64,000 nucleotides of DNA. It comes from Anthoceros angustus. Taxonomy: Eukaryota; Streptophyta; Anthocerotopsida; Anthocerotales; Anthocerotaceae. The stretch covers positions 62,001-126,000 of the forward strand of contig MU008162.1 of NCBI GenBank assembly GCA_010909165.1, in the 5' to 3' direction. The notes below the pieces were generated by a model. The model ran no database searches, was not told where the DNA came from, and saw nothing but the letters and a program-made list of their open reading frames with translations. Made by a program: the position numbers and the translations under genes. Below, piece after piece: positions 31,783-44,150 of the stretch; positions within the stretch are counted from its first letter, which is position 1, and each line of letters begins with the position of its first letter.

Positions 31783-34700
31783 ATGGAGCCAGATTTATGT
31801 GTAGAGAACGGCAGCATGATACGAGTGGCAGTGCTGGCAGTCGGGGACATGCCAGCAGCCTATCTTCGAGATTATCTTGCTATGGTGGTGCGGCACTCTC
31901 GGGTTGATTTAACCAGTGTCAGCTCCTTCTACACGGAACACCAGAAGAGTCCGTTTGCACAAGAGCCGTGGGATACTGGCAGCCTGTACTTCAAATTCAT
32001 GGTAGGCGGAGCAGCACGCTCGCCGTGGGAGGACTTCCAAGCTCAACGCAAGATTCTCGGAGTGATTGGCTTGTGTCACTGCCCGTTGTCTCCGGACATT
32101 GGTGCAGCTTACGATCAGTTCATGGGAGTCTGTAGATCTTACCCGAGTGCCCTGGCAAAACGGTGCTTTGCCTTCAATCCAAGTGATGCGCAGGTTTTTC
32201 TATGACCTTGGTTGGGAAACTTTTGCACAACTGTGGACACGGGAAAAACCAGAGATTTGAGCGGTTATAAGTTCGACCAGACGGTATTGATGTGTTTCGC
32301 CGGGTATCGCTGCTGCAGGTTGAGCAGGATGATAAGAAGAGGCAGCACCTGATAATGTTCCCTCCCGCCGACCGCCAGATGCTGGAAGTTCACATGCAGA
32401 CACTCATGCAGGATTTTGCGGCGTCGTTGCTGATGGAGTTTGAGAGCTGGGTGCTGCATGCGGAGCCTGTCGGGGCAATACTTACCACACCCCTTGACTC
32501 TCAAGCGTCTTTGAATTCCGAGGAGGTGCGTTGGAATCAGTCTGCACTGTAAGGTCTCTGTAGTAAGGTGCTCAGAAATTCCAGTGTTTGTGGGCCTCCT
32601 CTAGCAGACCTCAGGATTGGTCCTGATCTCGCTGTGCGTGTGCATTGTAATAGACAAGGATGTTCCAGCTTTTAAGTACTGGTGATTTGTTTTGTCCATG
32701 CTACCCATTTCTTTACACTGGACGCACATTTCTCAGGTGAGTAGGGCAAAGAAGCGACGACTTGGGCGTGTTCAGAAGACTATTGGAGACTACTGCCTTC
32801 TTGCAGGCTCGCCTGTTGATGCAAATGCCCACTATTCCACAGCGATAGAGCTTGCTCGATTAACATCGGATGTCTTCTGGCATGCTGGGGCACTGGAAGG
32901 CAGCATCTCTGCTCTTGTGGTGAGTGGTTTATGACTCTGTGAAGCTCATACAGTGTATCATGCATTAACGCCTGTCTAACTTCTTTGATGGTTTGAAGTT
33001 GCGATATCACTTGCAGTTTTGGGATTGCCTCACTTCTCCTGGTGTTTGTCAGTTAGATCGGTCAGGGAATAAAGATGCCTTGCTGGAGGATGAAGTAAAG
33101 CTTCGATATGCTGAGGTTATCCAACTTTATCGAAGGTGAATATATGGCTCCTTAGTTTGTAGAATATCAACTTGCAAGGTCTAATCTTGCACTGTGGATA
33201 CTTTTGCCATATTTGTAGGCTATCCGCTGTTTCTTTTGAGCTGGAGGCAACTCTGAAGCTTGCTCGATTTCTGGCCAGGTACAAATCTTGGAGCTTTTTT
33301 CTAATCTGACACTCTTCATGGCATACAGCATGAGTGTCATGGCAGTTTCCTTTTTTCAATGGACTGGTTGTTTCTGTGCTCTTATCACCATACATCTACC
33401 AACTATGTGGTTTGCAGGAGGGAGCTGGCTAGGGAGGTCGCCGACCTGTTAATGGGAGTGGTTGATGGCTCAAAGAGTCTGATGGATGCAAGTGATCGTT
33501 TGGTTGTAAACGTGGAAGTGGCCCGTATTTATGGATCTGTTGGATATGAGCGCAAGGCTGCCTTCTTTGCCCGGCAAGTTGCCCAGCTCTATCTACAGCA
33601 GGACAGTCGATGGGCTGCAATCAGTGCATTGCAGGTTCTCTTGTTGACGTCCAAACCATTTCGTATCCAGTTGAGATCTGCAAGTGGGAAACCAGAGGTG
33701 AGTCAAAACGGAAGATGTCTGGTAATTCTGCATGTGGGAGGGCTTAGATGCATGGCATCCTTCTGTGTGTGCATGAGGATGTGATCTTGGGTTGTGCCGC
33801 TCAGGATAATCTGCGAACCCCACGGGATAACAAGACATTCAATCAACTTTCAGTGTCTGGACTAGAAGGCCAGTGGAGCACTCTGCAGATGGATGTTCTT
33901 GGTGACATGTTATCTGCTGCTGTTCGAGCAGGTGATCCATTGGCAGCTTGGTCGGCCGCAGCTTGTCTCCTCAGAAACCACTATCCACTGATAACCCCAA
34001 GCGCTCAAAGCAGTCTTGCTACGGCTCTCACAACCTCTGCTGAGCGGCTTCCTGCCGGAACACGTTGCTCTGACCCAGCACTGCCTTTTGTCAGGTTAGA
34101 TCATCTAACTCCTGAAGTATTGCAGATGCTTGGGATTATGGATTATGGAGAACTTGTTTTGAGATACAGAGGTTTTCTGCATTCTACAGCTGTTGCTGAC
34201 AGTGTAGTGAATGTTTTGAATCATTCAGGCTACACTCACACCCCGCTCGTCCATCGCACATGGATATAGTCAAACGGTCATCAGGGCAGAAAACCTGGTG
34301 GGCAGGGTCCCGCCCATCTGGGCCTTTCATCTATTCCCCTTTTGCTGCTAGAGGAGGTGATTCAAGCAAATCGGAAGTGGTCTGGATAGTTGGAGAGCCA
34401 GTCCAAGTTCTTGTGGAGTTGGCAAACCCATGTGCTTTTGAGGTCTTTGTCGACAGTATTTGCCTTTCTGTCGGAACTGGGGAGTTTGAAGCCTTTCCTA
34501 TTTCTGCCAGTCTCCCATCTAACACGACACAAATACTGACACTATCGGGCATTCCCCTTTCCGTTGGTTCTTTGACTGTTAGAGGATGCTTTGTTCACTG
34601 TTTTGGGGTGACAACTGAGCATCTTTTTGAAGATGTAAGCGATCTATTATCTGGAGCGGCAAGAGGTTTGATACTAACTGATCCCTTTAGAAGTGGTGGA

Positions 34701-36498
34701 GGACCAAGGGTGCGTCCCCAACCTAACACTGGAATAATGGTAATGCCTCCTTTGCCACTATTGATTGCTCAAGTGGTTGGAGGAGAGGGGGCTGTCGTCC
34801 TTTATGAAGGGGAGATTCGTGAGCTTCAAATAAGCCTTGGAAATGCTGGTGTTGTTCCTGTACTGGAGGCAAATATGTCCTTGACTGGCAAGTACAAGGA
34901 ACATGTTCTTTCCATAGGACATGATGCACTGGAGGCAGCACTACCCTTGCAACCGGGGGCTACTGTGGTTGTGCCTGTGACCTTGAAAGCTGGCCAACCA
35001 ACTCCAGACACTGACAACTCTCCTGGGAATGCATGGAGGACTGCAAAGGAAAGCACAAGTCCGATGCTGGTCATTCATTATGCAGGTAAGCCTTCTCTTC
35101 TGTTCGTACCACAGTTTCTGGGTGTGCGGTATCATATTAGCTTCTAGATGTTTTACCCCTTCAGACATGTGTTTGATTTTCTGTGTGAATGTTGCTGCTT
35201 CAGGGCCTGCTGTAGTACCTGGAGAGTATGGGGATAGTTCCTCAGAGCTTCCCCCAGGCCGAAGATTGGTTCTTCCATTGCATTTGAATGTGTTGCAAGG
35301 TTTATGTCTGGTGCAGGCGAGGCTGCTGTCCATGGAGGTCCCAGCGCAAATAAGCAGATCCCTTCCAGATCCAGCTTCTACTTCAGTAAGCAAAGATGCC
35401 ACAGAGGGCTTGGTGAAGATGGACCCGTACCGCGGCAGCTGGGGATTGCGACTGTTAGAGTTGGAACTGCTGAATGCCACTGACGTCCTGTTCGAAATAA
35501 CTGTTGGGGTCAGACAGCGACCAGACGATGAAAAGACTGGGGATTGTTCAGGGAGTGAAGTGTTATATCCGAGTACCAGAATAGACAGAGATTACTCTGC
35601 AAGAGTACTGGTCCCCCTCGAGAGATTCAAGTTGCCAGTCTTTGACAAAGCATACTTGGGGAGGACATCATTGCGGAAGGATGGCATGGCTAAGCAAAAT
35701 GAAAACTCGACAAACAATGCAGACAGGCAAACAAAAGCAGAGTTGAATGCGACCATAAATGAGCTGAGCTCACGTATATGTGTGAAATGGTGCTCGGGAA
35801 GAAACAGTTCCGGCGAGCTGCCTATGAAGGATGCTATTCGGGAAGCTCTGCAAGCCTCTGCAATAGAAATCCTGCTTCCAGATCCTTTGACATTTGGATT
35901 TCGTCTTGCTAAATCTGCAAACTCGACAGGGAAAACAAGTGAAACAGTGGTGAGACCTCTGCACAAGAGTGGGTCTAGAAAAGGGGAGATGGTCACGCTG
36001 GAAAGGAGGATGGAAGATTTCATATCGGCTCGTGAGGTGACAAAGTTTGAAATTCTTGTGCGCAACAACACGAAAGAAGCGGTTGCCATGACCCTGAGTG
36101 TCACGTGTCGAGATGTAGCTGGGGCAACTTGCCTCGGCAGTGGCAGTAAATCCACTGTTCTATGGGCCGGTAAGCTAGCGTGTTTTGATCCAACAGAGGT
36201 TCTTTTGCGGCAAGTGCAGTAGATATCTGAGCTTGGCCCATATTTGTATGGCTTGCTTGCAGGTGCTTTAAATGGCATTGACGTAGAGGTGGCTCCTTTG
36301 AGGGAGGTGGTCCATGCCTTTGCCCTCTGCTTCTTGGTACCTGGTGAATATACATTGCTTGGGGCTGCGCTCATACATGACACAGTAGAAGGTATTGGAC
36401 CTGAAGCCAAGTTCACTCAGTCGAACAGTAGCAATGATCCACCTCCTTTGTGCTATAGTGGGCCACCTTTCAAGGTACGGGTTGTGGGGACAAGCTAG
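31783..36498 (+). CDS. TRS120: TRAPPII complex subunit TRS120 (TRAPPC9/NIBP)
   Basis: Ten exons with consistent phases: 31783-32193, 32319-32525, 32737-32919, 33053-33135, 33219-33278, 33418-33697, 33805-34094, 34229-35085, 35204-36169, 36263-36498, giving about 1190 residues, close to the roughly 1190 of Arabidopsis TRS120. Recognisable passages: the N-terminal SSFYTEHQKSPFAQEPWDTG, LDSQASLNSEE, LAGSPVDANAHYSTAIELAR, RKAAFFARQVAQLYLQQD, WWAGSRPSGPFIYSPF, VVWIVGEPVQVLVELANPC, GEIRELQISLGNAG and the C-terminal GEYTLLGAALI. TRS120 is specific to TRAPPII, a Rab exchange factor at the trans-Golgi needed for cell-plate assembly. The short introns (75-210 bp) all follow GT-AG. No defect seen; probably a functional housekeeping gene. 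Confidence 0.96.
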
Positions 36499-37672
36499 GA
36501 TGTCCTACCCTTGAGCCAGGAAGGATGATAATTTCCGACTAAGGAAGCCAACGTGGCGTCAAGAGCGCTGCTGGAGCCTGGGAATCTACAGACTGTTGCC
36601 CGCAGATATGACGAGAACAGACATCCTTTTTACGGTAAAAAGCATCACACCTGGGCCATAGGGTCGTGCATGTCTGCCACCAGCAAGTGTGTCTAACAAC
36701 GTCGTACCACATGCAGGAAATTGCCCTCACACCTTTCAAGGTGACACTCCACCGCCTTAAATTTGTTGGGTTCGTTTTGAACCATAACGATGGATTCCAA
36801 AAACCTAGAACAGGGGGAGGTGAGGGCTCGCAACTATTCTTATTGTGTTCCTCGTGCCTATGGTCCTCGATTGAAGTGAAGACCCGGGGACGAAGTGTAA
36901 GGCTATGCTTCAGAGCATCGGGATCCTATACGTAGGGTGGAAGTACGTATCATCGTTTTCAAAAACGTGTTCTATAGTAACTAGCTCACAAAAGTGTGCT
37001 GTGTGTTAGGACTAGCTCCTTCATGGGCTGAATACCGCCTGTGACCCTCCGACCCATCTCTAGACAATGCGAAGTATGTAGGTACATACTTGCTGTGTGG
37101 TTCATGAGTAGTGCTATTAAAATAGCGTATGCCGATTGGCTGGCCTTCACATTTGACACATTCAAGCAGCCCCTTCTACAGATGCGTTCACGTGTCGAGC
37201 CGTAACGCCGTAACGTGGCCGTGAGATGATAAAAGAATTCTTTCCGCGGTAAGTGTTTTGCTATTATTAGCATAGTGACTGCATCACATGTTCGAGTACA
37301 TCTTGCACAAGTGCCAAACGCGTAAAGACGGATGGCGAAAGAAGCACATCTGGCGTAACTGCCCAAGGTTTTGCCACTGTCCGACCCGGCTACCCTAACT
37401 GTGAACTTACACAATCTGATATTACACTCTCTGCTCGACACTGCTTGCCCTGCCGCCGCATCCCACATCTGCCTGAGCCGCGTTCGTCAGGTTGGACTAC
37501 CGATCTTGCTTACACGTAGATCCGCTGCCCTTGCTCACCTTCGTGCGTTCGAGCGTATTTTTGTTTCTGTCTTGTTCTGCCTTGTCGCTGCTGCGGTGGA
37601 GAGGGATCGGGTGCGAGGTTAGCTGTGGATGCATGTCTGATTCGTTGCCGTTGCTGTTGTGCAGCCGCAGCT
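36499..37672. other. Intergenic between TRS120 and cyclophilin
   Basis: About 1.2 kb. The first part is TRS120 3' sequence and the last 200 bases the cyclophilin promoter and leader (CT-rich near 37540-37590). The short frames in between have no recognisable product. Confidence 0.5.
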
Positions 37673-38188
37673 ATGCCGAACCCGCGAGTGTTTTTCGACA
37701 TCACCATCGGTGGCGCTCCCACCGGGAGAATTGTGATGGAGCTGTACGCCGACACCACTCCCAAGACTGCTGAGAACTTCCGCGCCCTGTGCACCGGCGA
37801 GAAGGGGGTCGGAAAGTCCGGCAAGCCGCTCCACTTCAAGAACTCGGGCTTCCACCGCGTCATCCCTGATTTCATGTGCCAGGGCGGAGACTTCACCCGC
37901 GGGAACGGTACCGGCGGGGAGTCCATCTACGGCGAGAAGTTTGCAGACGAGAACTTCAAGAGAAAGCACACCGGCGCTGGCGTCCTCTCCATGGCCAATG
38001 CCGGCCCTAATACCAACGGCTCGCAGTTTTTCTTGTGCACCGTGGCCACCCCGTGGCTCGACGGCAAGCACGTCGTATTTGGCCAGGTCGTGGAAGGCAT
38101 GCAGGTGGTGAAGGCTATCGAGGCCGTCGGCAGCAGCAGCGGCAAGTGCAAGAAGCCTGTTGTGATCGCTGACAGTGGCCAACTGTAG
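37673..38188 (+). CDS. Cytosolic cyclophilin, peptidyl-prolyl cis-trans isomerase
   Basis: A single uninterrupted exon of 171 residues ([20 protein letters not shown]...), the size of cytosolic plant cyclophilins. Catalytic and cyclosporin-binding residues are visible in [26 protein letters not shown] and [12 protein letters not shown]. The plant-specific loop KSGKPLH is inserted at about residues 48-54, and the redox cysteines are present (ALCTGE and SGKCKKPVV). It catalyses proline isomerisation in protein folding and signalling. No transit or signal peptide. The GC-rich codon use matches the neighbouring genes. The intronless structure is common in this subfamily. Confidence 0.97.
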   Translation: MPNPRVFFDITIGGAPTGRIVMELYADTTPKTAENFRALCTGEKGVGKSGKPLHFKNSGFHRVIPDFMCQGGDFTRGNGTGGESIYGEKFADENFKRKHTGAGVLSMANAGPNTNGSQFFLCTVATPWLDGKHVVFGQVVEGMQVVKAIEAVGSSSGKCKKPVVIADSGQL

Positions 38189-38519
38189 AGTGTTTAGCCG
38201 GTGGATCTCTCTGTTACAGTAGGGTGAACCGGTGCGGAGTCTATGCTACTTTTTCCTGAGATGTTTTCTTAGGTGATGCCGTTTGCAGATGCTATTGTCT
38301 GCTTTCTGCAACTTGTCTTTGGATACTTCTTGGCGCTTTCCGCCATTTCGCTGTCTTGTATTTCCGTCCATTTGCAGCGTTTAAATGCGAGTATTTGGAT
38401 GCAACAGTTTGAACTCTTCCGTCTTTGTGCGTCTTACATTACGCTGCCTCCTCTGAGATAACAAGTTGCAATAATGGTGCGTAGTACATTGGAAAAAATC
38501 GACTACAGGCAAAATAAGG
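38189..38519. other. Convergent 3' region of cyclophilin and site-2 protease genes
   Basis: About 330 bp between convergent stop codons; the 3' untranslated regions of both genes probably lie or overlap here. No other feature. Confidence 0.6.
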
Positions 38520-41350
38520 TTAGGAATCGAAAAGCATGGCCCAGAAGCCTGCTGTGACCGCAAGCAGCAAGAGTACGGTGCCACCGATCGACAACGAGAG
38601 TTGCAGGCGTCTTCGTCTGCTTGGCCGCATGTAAGGTACCAATATCGAAAGTAGAGTTTTTAATATTGCTTGGCCATCTAGATAGAAGACCTGCACGTAC
38701 GGAATGCTCGTCTTGATTAATTTTCTTGTCAGCCAGGACTCAGGCAAATGAAGCAGGTGAGGGAACTTACAGGTATGCTGTTTGCCACAGCAATTCCAGC
38801 TGAGTACTGGAGAACGTAAGTAACCAGCTTCACCAGCATGTAAGGGAGCCACAGAGGGGCCGACACAGTTATGCTGGCTATGGTTGCCACAGTTCGTGGT
38901 CGATAATTGACAATGGCCAACTCTTCTGCCAACATCTCTGGTTCGCCCACGAAGCTTAAGTGGTCCACACAGGGACGTGAAGTATCTGCAGCAAGAGAGG
39001 AGGTGGAGACACCTCTAGAATCAAGGGATTTCACAGGCTTGTCAGTGCAGTGCTTTGATCGCACAAATGTGAGTGTCAGCAAGGTTTCACCGGTGTCGAC
39101 CTCAGGTTGCAGACACTGTTCACCCTGGAGATGCAAGCAGTAAAGCGTGCAGTGAGAATGCTTTGCCAGAGCAACAGAGTAAAACAAAGAAAAACCTGGA
39201 GAGCATGGATACCACCTTGTTGCAGGAACAGTTGTCAGTGACGGAGGAAGCAACTGGAGGACGTCCACACTTGGGATTTCGGATCACGACTTGTTTGTCG
39301 AGGCAAAGTCCATTCATCTCCATCCTCTCATCCAGTGGCACTTCGTTCTGGGCCTCAGTACACCTCACTTCACGGAAGAAATATTGTCCATCTGGGCAGT
39401 TTGACTGGTCAGTTTGATTCCACTGGCCCTCCCATAACAAGGACTTACTGGTGACGTTCAGCTGTGTCAAATGTGTCCTAAGACCCTGCTTTGATAGAGC
39501 CTTCACGGTTCCATGCATTACCTCCCTCCCCTGCTTTTCCTGCATAGTCAGGCTAGTCTTGATATCACTTGTAGGCACACAAAAGCCTCCCATGGGAGGC
39601 AGGTTCTTGTGCATTCGATTCAACTCTAAAAACCAATCATGAGAGTTCAATATTTTCTGTTCGTTTATATGTAAGATCATGTCACCTGGGCTTATATGCC
39701 CTGCAACAGGAGATCCAGATGAAACGGAAAGAACCTGCATGACCGTAAGCAGTCCTTCATGTATTTAGTCCTGAGCATGGTTGAAGAATTTAGAGAAAGA
39801 GAAGGCTAGTCGAAAAGTTGAAGCTTACCACAGCTCCATTGCCATGAGAGTAGGACGGATACAAAAAGAAGGGCAGCAGCAACAACAGTAACCAGCAACC
39901 TGCACAGCACTGAGAAGACATTTATGCACTGGATATGAGGCTGCATTTCCCGCCTTATGGTGCAACATAACAATTGCCACCAACCAAAACATTCATTTGC
40001 ACAAACTTCGGAGCTCAACGTTACAGTGAGTCAGCTAACACAAGCAGCTAGTGATATCCTCAGAATGCCAGTCATCTGGACGGGTTCTCTGCAATGCACG
40101 GATTCATGGATGGTTGACAAGAACAAAAGCGAAGGAGCAAAAACACTGTACCACTGCATTATGCCATATGCCAGCACAGAGGATGCGTAATGTGCGGAAA
40201 CTGGACAGTAGTTGGAGGGTTTCACGCTTAATTACAACTAGCGCCCCTGGGAATAGTACAAAGGCCAGGAATACTTCTAGATGCTCGATAGCAACTCCTT
40301 CACTGCACTCCCTCAACAACACAACTGTAACAACTCCATGCTTCAGGTTGTCAAAACATAAGAGTTCACAAGAGATGCCTTTCTGAGAAAACAACTACAA
40401 AGATGCGCACAGTTGCTCGACAGAATCCTGGCTGTGTGGAGAATTATATCAATGACGATAACAGCAAATTTCTGACTCAGTAGGAATGACAACAAAAAAC
40501 ACCAGCTAATTCAGAAAACAGACCTTGCAGCTGCTATCCCATGGCCAAATTCATGGATTCCAATCGCTACAGCCAACGAAATTGCGAGGTATCCCACATC
40601 AGTAAAAGGCACGTTCACCCCTGGTATCTGTTACAACGTCTAGAGTCAGGTCACGACAATTTGAATGCTGGACAACCAAGGCATCAGGCCTGCACAACGC
40701 ACCACAGCCGCTATCAACGGTCCTGACGCTTCTGCAGTTGCATCTCTGAAGAAAAAAGTGCCTATAAACCTTGTGGCTTCCCAAGCGAGAACCTGGACAG
40801 GAAAACGTCAACACCCATTACCGACCCCCAAAATCCATCGTCCATTCCATCATAAACGTACATCAGGAAAACACCTTACCAAAACTCCAGCCACCATCGC
40901 AAACAAGCCAAAACCCACTCCACAGGTGTACCACAATTGCAAAAATCTGCCTCCAACACACAGCACGACAAAAATTATCATCCCAAGCCTCGTGGCCATG
41001 GATGGATGGCCATCCATGCCCTCAGGAGGACTCCGCATGGAATGAAATGAGCAACGCAACGAAGCGAACCTCGCATGTCTTCGCCCCAGTGTGTACATGA
41101 AGCTATTGAACATCTCGGTTTGCTTCGATAGATACCTGCCGATGCCAATTCCCACACCACCGACATGAATCCCGGCTGCAGCGTGTGTAAACAGCTGGAA
41201 TTCAGGATGGAATTCCCCGGGGCCTGAATCTGTCACTCACATATACGACTCCAAATGGGACCACCATTCCTCGCTTGTCATCCGGCGAGCATGGGGACGC
41301 CGGTGGCCCGAGGCCGACCGCCCCAGGCTCTTGGACCGGCTTGTCATCAT
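38520..41350 (-). CDS. S2P: Site-2 zinc metalloprotease (S2P family)
   Basis: Exons in gene order, as far as resolved: 41350-41241, 41135-41070, 40946-40875, 40745-40703, 40627-40524, 40311 to about 40110, about 39901-39830, 39734-39216, 39124-38771, 38690-38520. The start MMTSRSKSLGRS is joined through a GTGAGT donor at 41240. Membrane segments flank IGIHEFGHGIAAAR, the HExxH zinc site. Later come FPGALVVIK, CAGIWHNAVV, a PDZ-like stretch (SPVAGHISPGDMILHINEQK), a Cys-rich lumenal loop, and VFYLDGQAIL, whose Asp is the third zinc ligand of the LDG motif. S2P cleaves membrane-bound transcription factors such as bZIP17/28 within the Golgi membrane after site-1 cleavage, as in ER stress. All catalytic motifs are intact. 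It faces the alpha-tubulin gene across about 575 bp. Confidence 0.9.
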
Positions 41351-41926
41351 GGCTGCCAGTGTGGCCCGCTTACCTCCCGCTGCCCAAAATGCTGCACACG
41401 CCGGGCATCCCTTCCTCGGAGCCCGATCTCATAACGCCCACCAGTCCGTGCGATAACAAAGCTTTTACATCGGATTACAAATGGTTTGAACGGGCACTAG
41501 CTTTTCTTGGCGACCGGGTCACAGCCTGGAGCAGCTCGTAGTAAGGTTGGGAAGAGGTGGTGCGCCGACATCCAGGAATTCTCTCTTCTGTACCTTTGTA
41601 GCTGAGACAACTCCAGTCTCAACTGTCTCGACTGTTCTGGTTCCCACCAAATTGGGGCGTGAAAGCAAGCGAACCCTGATATGCGAAATCAGACCGTGGA
41701 CTCATGAACGCATCCCCCACCAGATCCCTGGAACCCAGTTGGTCGAAATGCCGGCCCACCCAAGCGCTGCATCGGTTGGGCTGTCGGGCCTGGACTAGCG
41801 CAGAATCGGGAACCCCAGCTCCGTGTCTGTGTTGCGCTCTGGATCGAGGATTTTGACTGGCATAATCGCTGCCGTTGAAGCTGTCTGAACACCGCAGGTC
41901 CCGGTGGGAGCTCGAAGGAGTGGGAA
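41351..41926. promoter_or_regulatory. Divergent promoter region, S2P (-) and alpha-tubulin (+)
   Basis: A head-to-head interval of 576 bp must hold both promoters and leaders. Short frames across it (for example 41275-41541) overlap the S2P first exon on the other strand and look spurious. No clear TATA box. Confidence 0.45.
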
Positions 41927-44150
41927 ATGAGAGAAATCGTGAGCATCCACATCGGGCAGGCAGGAATCCAGGTGGGGAATGCATGCTGGGAGCTCTACTG
42001 TCTGGAGCATGGGATCCAACCGGACGGGAGATTCCCTGAGTGAGTACTGCAACATCATTTTCTTGTTTGCCTTTTGTTGGGGAGAAGGCATGGCATTCTC
42101 ACCAGATGGTCCAGTGTGCAGCGATACGGTAGGAAATGACGACGCGTTCACCACCTTCTTCAGTGAAACGGGGACGGGGAAGCATGTGCCAAGAGCAGTG
42201 TTTGTGGATTTGGAGCCCACTGTGGTGGACGAAGTCCGGTCTGGGACTTACAGGGCGCTGTTCCATCCAGAACAGCTTATATCTGGAAAGGAAGATGCAG
42301 CAAACAACTTTGCCCGGGGGCATTATACTGGTGGGTGGGATGTTGTTGCTGTTGAGGGACTGTAGTTGGTGGATGCTTCTTGTTGCTTGTGGCTGCAGTA
42401 TGGAAGAAGGAGAATCCATGCACACTTTAACTGGAAGTTTTGTTTCGTGATGCATGCCAGAATGGCAGTCTGTTGTCTTCGTAGACTGACGGCGAAAAGC
42501 ACAGCACTTCCTGCATCATCCATATTGTGCTTAAAATTCTAGGGAGCACGGCAAACATGGATGGACGTGCTGCACCATATAGCTCGTTTCCAAGCTATGA
42601 GGTAAGTCATGGGCAGTTGAATCTGTGTGGCATCCTTGTTCCTATCAATATGTTGAATGCACTTTGCTGTAGCATGTGCATGTATCAGAAATACTGCTGC
42701 CCCTGTTTATGTTTTTACCACCACTATTGAGCTTTTGCCGTTTGGGATGCTGTGTACAGTGGGCAAGGACATTGTCGACCTCTGCTTGGACCGAGTAAGG
42801 AAGTTGGCCGAAAACTGTACTGGGCTGCAAGGTTTTCTTGTGTTTAGTGCGGTGGGGGGAGGGACTGGTTCTGGGTTGGGGTCTCTGCTTCTGGAACGGC
42901 TTACAGTAGACTATGGAAAGAAGTCTAAGCTGGGATTTACTATCTATCCCTCTCCTCAGGTACACACATGCACACTAGAACTATCATTCCCTGTTGTCGC
43001 TATCCTGCTGCTGCCCTTCTGTTTGTGATGCTCATAGGGTTGCCCGGATGCCAGGTTTCCAATGCTGTTGTTGAGCCATACAATAGTGTTCTCTCGACTC
43101 ACGCTCTTCTCGAGCACAACGACGTGTCTGTGCTCCTGGACAATGAAGCCATCTATGATATCTGCCGAAGATCGTTGGATATTGAACGCCCAACCTATAC
43201 CAATCTGAACAGACTGATATCCCAGATAATATCGTCACTAACAACGTCCTTGCGTTTTGATGGAGCTCTGAATGTTGACATAACGGAGTTCCAGACTAAC
43301 TTGGTGCCGTATCCTAGAATTCATTTCATGCTTTCCTCTTATGCTCCTGTGATCTCAGCAGAAAAAGCCTTCCATGAGCAGTTCTCTGTGTCGGAGATCA
43401 GCAACTCTGTATTTGAGCCATCCAGCATGATGGTGAAATGTGACCCTCGGAATGGGAAGTACATGGCATGCTGCCTCATGTACAGAGGAGATGTAGTTCC
43501 CAAGGATGTGAATGCTGCTGTGTCCACCATCAAGACGAAGCGGACAGTGCAATTTGTTGACTGGTACGTTGGCTCACTGTCTCCTCCCATCACCCATTCT
43601 GTGACACAATCGGAAAATCTCATCTCCGCTTGTTCAGGTGTCCCACCGGCTTCAAGTGTGGGATAAACTATCAGCCACCCACGGTTGTGCCTGGAGGCGA
43701 TCTCGCCAAGGTGCAGCGTGCCGTATGCATGATCAGTAACAACACTGCTGTTGCCGAAGTGTTTGCCCGAATGGACCACAAGTTTGATCTCATGTGGTCA
43801 AAGCGTGCCTTTGTCCACTGGTATGTCGGTGAAGGTATGGAGGAGGGTGAATTCTCTGAGGCTCGTGAGGATCTAGCGGCGCTGGAGAAGGACTACCTTG
43901 AAGTTGCTCAGGAATCTGTAAGTGGCTCCTTCCATGCAGCCAGATACAAATGGTTGTGCACTTCTTGCCTGTTCCGTTGGTGTGATGCAAATGCCCTAAC
44001 GGTGTAATGCATCAACCTACTCGATCTTTAGGGTTTGGTTTCAGTTCCTTTTCTTGCTGGTGGCGGTCTAATTTGAGTTCTTGTGGCTGTGGTTCTGGGA
44101 GACAGGGCTCTTCTAATTACGAAGGTGCCGCAAGCTCGAAGAAGCCATGA
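41927..44150 (+). CDS. Divergent alpha-tubulin
   Basis: Six exons in phase: 41927-42039, 42122-42330, 42760-42959, 43055-43563, 43638-43917, 44106-44150, giving 451 residues. The start [23 protein letters not shown]-binding [47 protein letters not shown] and [20 protein letters not shown] are standard alpha-tubulin. Two regulatory features are missing. The loop that normally carries acetylatable Lys40 reads [13 protein letters not shown] with no lysine. The C-terminal tail reads [16 protein letters not shown] in place of the acidic EEY tail that is detyrosinated and polyglutamylated. Other odd positions are MVKCDPRN and DLMWSKRAF. The last exon rests on a GTAAGT donor at 43918 and an AG at 44105; without it the frame would run on as [12 protein letters not shown]. 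It probably polymerises, in a specialised microtubule or tissue. Confidence 0.9.

Noticed and set aside
41113-41236. S2P start at GTG 41236 or ATG 41113
   Set aside because: A stop precedes the GTG, and the segment 41240-41136 is better explained as an intron joining an upstream exon that starts at 41350.
43918-44007. Alpha-tubulin C-terminal extension read directly from exon 5 ([12 protein letters not shown]...)
   Set aside because: It begins with a good GTAAGT donor and does not resemble any tubulin tail; splicing to 44106 gives the normal protein length.
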